21,676 bases of DNA from a virus. The translations under genes were made by a program, and so were the position numbers. Under the pieces are notes generated by a model that was given only the letters and a program-made list of their open reading frames with translations, was not told the DNA's origin and made no database searches. The number at the start of each line of letters is the position of its first letter. The stretch's first letter is position 1. This document shows, piece after piece, positions 19,938 through 21,676 of this stretch. Location: IMG/VR virus record IMGVR_UViG_3300032116_001491, positions 1 to 21,676 of that record; one strand, 5' to 3'.

Positions 19938-20984
19938 ATGACCAGCAACTTCGACAAGCACCAGGAGACGCTCGCCCGTATCGAGCGGCTCGACGGCAAC
20001 AGCGCGATCGCCGAGTGCGAGGCCGCGCGCATCGATGTCGACGACATCGCCAACGCGATCAAGAAGCGCGTCCGGCGCCTCGACGCGGGGGAGACGGGCG
20101 CCCTCGCCCGCGCGCTGCTCCACCTCCGCGCGCAGTCGATCGACGTCATCTATGCGAAGACCGGCTTCCGCCAGGTCCTGCCGCTGCTCACGTCCGTGCC
20201 CGAGGGCGCGACGACCTACTCGGTCCCGCAGTACGACATGGTCGGCGACGCCAAGCTGATCACGAACTACGCGGACGACCTCCCGCGCGTGAACGCCTCG
20301 GTGCTCGAGAACACCGTGTCGATCAAGCGGTACGGCACCTCGTACGAGTACAGCATCGACGACCTCGCCCGCGCGGCGATGGCCGGCAACATGCTCGACA
20401 GCAAGCGCCAGAAGGCGGCGAAGGACATCCTCGAGCGCAAGCACGACACGCTCGCGGTGTTCGGCGACAGCGTCGCGGGCCTCGGCGGCTTCGCGAACAA
20501 CAGCTCGGTGGACGCCGTCGCGCTCGCGTCGGCGGGCACCTGGGCGACCAAGGCGGCCGCGACCGAGGGCTACAAGATCCACGCGGACATCGTGAAGCTC
20601 TGCCAGAACATCGTCGACGACACCGTCGGCGAGTTCAAGGCGGACACCCTCGCGATGACGCCGGGGATGGCGTTCCTCGTGCGCACCTCGGTGATGTCGA
20701 CCACCGACTCGCGCACGGTCATCCAGGCCCTGCGTGACTCGGGCCTGCCCATCGACATCCTCGAGTGGCAGCGGCTCGGCCTCGCGGACGCCGGACTCGA
20801 CGGCCCGCGCGTGATCGCCTTCCAGCGCGACCCGAACGTCGTGGAGTACGTGGCGCCGGGCGGCGGCTTCACCGAGGAGAGCCCCCAGATGCAGAACCTC
20901 GCGTTCGTGGTGAACTGCCACGGCCGCAGCGCGGGCACCTGCATCTACCAGCCGAAGGCCGTCTCCTACATGGACGTCGGCTGA
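19938..20984 (+). CDS. Major capsid protein (DUF2184-like)
   Basis: The 348-residue protein fits the DUF2184-type HK97-fold capsid family. After a helical N-terminal arm (residues 1-65) come AKTGFRQVLPLLTSVPEGAT, YSVPQYDMVGDAKLITNYAD, DLPRVNASVLENTVSIKRYG and a closing NLAFVVNCHGRSAGTCIYQP. It follows protease and cement-like genes, as in many tailed phages. It has GAAGGACCAAGG before the ATG at 19938. It forms the icosahedral shell. Codon use is strongly G/C-ending, consistent with high expression. The family identity is recalled by pattern, not by a database search. Confidence 0.88.
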   Translation: MTSNFDKHQETLARIERLDGNSAIAECEAARIDVDDIANAIKKRVRRLDAGETGALARALLHLRAQSIDVIYAKTGFRQVLPLLTSVPEGATTYSVPQYDMVGDAKLITNYADDLPRVNASVLENTVSIKRYGTSYEYSIDDLARAAMAGNMLDSKRQKAAKDILERKHDTLAVFGDSVAGLGGFANNSSVDAVALASAGTWATKAAATEGYKIHADIVKLCQNIVDDTVGEFKADTLAMTPGMAFLVRTSVMSTTDSRTVIQALRDSGLPIDILEWQRLGLADAGLDGPRVIAFQRDPNVVEYVAPGGGFTEESPQMQNLAFVVNCHGRSAGTCIYQPKAVSYMDVG

Positions 20985-21253
20985 TGGTCCGCGTCACGAA
21001 TCGCGGACAACGGAAGTGGGAGATCGACGGCACCTTCGTGCGCCCCGGTCAGACCGCCGACGTGTCCGCGGATTCGTGGCGCCGCGGCCTCGACCTCAAT
21101 CCGGCGCTGGCCTACGCGGTCGGCACCGAGCTTGTGGTCGAGGCGACGGCGCAACCCGCGACCGAGCCGGAGCCGGACTACGCCGAGCCCGCAGAGAGCG
21201 ACGTGACCCCCGAGCCTGTGGCGCCCGCGCGCCGCAAGAAGGGCCGCCGATGA
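20984..21253 (+). CDS. Small hypothetical structural-region protein, 89 aa
   Basis: The N-terminal part (MVRVTNRGQRKWEIDGTFVR, PGQTADVSADSW) looks like a short beta-rich domain. The C-terminal half is acidic and Pro-rich (EPEPDYAEPAESD), ending in a basic KKGRR. Small proteins of this shape often lie between the major capsid and connector genes. No specific role can be given. The ATG shares a base with the capsid stop (TGATG) and the end overlaps the next gene by ATGA. Confidence 0.65.
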   Translation: MVRVTNRGQRKWEIDGTFVRPGQTADVSADSWRRGLDLNPALAYAVGTELVVEATAQPATEPEPDYAEPAESDVTPEPVAPARRKKGRR

Positions 21254-21549
21254 CCGTCGACTACGAGACGATGCTGCTCGAGTTCGCCGAGTTCGGCGGG
21301 GCGACGCGCGAGCTGGTCGAGGCCCGCATCGCCGAGGCGTACCGCCGGACCCCGGAGCGCATCTGGGGCGACCTCATGGACGACGGGGCGAAGTACCTGG
21401 CGGCGCACCTCATCGCGCTGAGTCCGTTCGCGGCCGAGTTGAAGCTGGTCGGGCCGGATCGAAAGACGCTGTACGGCGAGGAGCGGGCGCGGCTCGAGCG
21501 CCTCGTGTCGTCCGGCTTCCGCGTCACGGGTACCTCGTGGCCTCTGTGA
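21250..21549 (+). CDS. DUF4054-like head-tail connector protein
   Basis: The 99-residue product reads like DUF4054: EFAEFGGATRELVEARIAEA, then IWGDLMDDGAKYLAAHLIAL, the WG...A.yLaAHl.al pattern. Family members lie between capsid and tail-completion genes and are thought to form part of the head-tail connector. Its position next to a gp10-like gene supports this. The start overlaps the previous gene by ATGA and the end overlaps the next by GTGA. Confidence 0.78.
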   Translation: MTVDYETMLLEFAEFGGATRELVEARIAEAYRRTPERIWGDLMDDGAKYLAAHLIALSPFAAELKLVGPDRKTLYGEERARLERLVSSGFRVTGTSWPL

Positions 21550-21676
21550 GCGTCGAGGGTCGCGAGCAGGTCGAGGGCGCGCTGCGTGCGCTCGCGGTGG
21601 AGCTCGACCGCGGCGTCGTCATCGGCGTCCTCGGCTCGGCCGGGAGCAAGCAGCACGACGGGCACCCCGGCGACCT
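21546..21676 (+). CDS. Partial HK97 gp10-like tail-completion/neck protein
   Basis: From a GTG at 21546, overlapping the previous stop (GTGA), the frame is open to the window end (43 complete codons). It reads VSVEGREQVEGALRALAVEL, then DRGVVIGVLGSAGSKQHDGH. The VxIGVLGSAG-type strand after a short helix is characteristic of HK97 gp10-like neck proteins, where it precedes a conserved segment with a Glu-Phe/Tyr-Gly motif that is outside the window. The order after DUF4054 agrees. Identification rests on the N-terminal part only. Confidence 0.6.
   Translation, partial: MSVEGREQVEGALRALAVELDRGVVIGVLGSAGSKQHDGHPGD

Noticed and set aside
1-21676. tRNA genes, CRISPR arrays, insertion sequences or attachment sites
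   Set aside because: No cloverleaf with a recognisable T-arm, no spaced repeat array, no transposase or integrase and no candidate att core was seen by eye.

Overview
The window is a compact, GC-rich stretch of a tailed double-stranded DNA phage or prophage (Caudoviricetes). Almost every gene overlaps the next by a few bases (ATGA or GTGA junctions), GTG starts are common and third codon positions are mostly G or C. There is no rRNA, tRNA, CRISPR array, integrase or insertion sequence. The head genes (a portal resembling DUF1073, a Mu gpF-like head protein, a DUF2213 protease, a DUF2184-type capsid protein, DUF4054 and a gp10-like protein) recall phages of Gram-negative bacteria, so a high-GC Gram-negative host is plausible but unproven. 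The left and right genes run off the window.

Layout. From 1 to 3350 the genes run leftward: two small unknown proteins, a RecE/YqaJ-like exonuclease, a RecT annealing protein, SSB, a zinc-ribbon protein and a partial coiled-coil protein. This is a recombination operon. A short divergent region (3351-3433) separates it from the rightward genes. These start with an XRE regulator and a run of small early genes (3434-5374). Next come an SF2 helicase with a beta-class DNA methyltransferase (5367-7660), replication genes (initiator-like protein and DnaC-like loader, 7662-9524), a C5-cytosine methyltransferase, a two-HTH regulator, a Cys-rich protein and a RuvC-like resolvase (9521-12031). One leftward Cys-rich gene (12033-12314) interrupts the rightward series. 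After it come a sigma-region-4-like protein and the packaging and head genes: small and large terminase, portal, head morphogenesis protein, protease/scaffold, cement-like protein, major capsid protein and head-tail connector genes (12313 to the right end).

The most unusual element is in the head morphogenesis gene (16076-17851). It is interrupted 13 codons before its stop by an intein (16859-17809) inserted just before the first Cys of the CRC motif. The middle of the intein has no recognisable sense-strand nuclease. Instead, a complete 296-codon ORF with two helix-turn-helix segments and a Vsr/EDxHD-like nuclease domain lies on the opposite strand (complement 16862-17752). It has its own Shine-Dalgarno sequence and host-like codon use, and its stop codon lies opposite intein codon 2. 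The intein therefore appears to carry its homing endonuclease antisense, and both strands are open over about 890 bases.

A second dual-frame signal is in the C5 methyltransferase gene. The +1 frame at about 9981-10346 encodes repeated LPTP motifs and a FVEWMMGF motif typical of phage C5 methyltransferases, while the annotated frame stays open and also reads like a methyltransferase C-terminus. Other points of interest are 21-bp direct repeats inside the replication gene (candidate origin), an internal start for a scaffold protein, and perfect hairpins at three of the few intergenic gaps.
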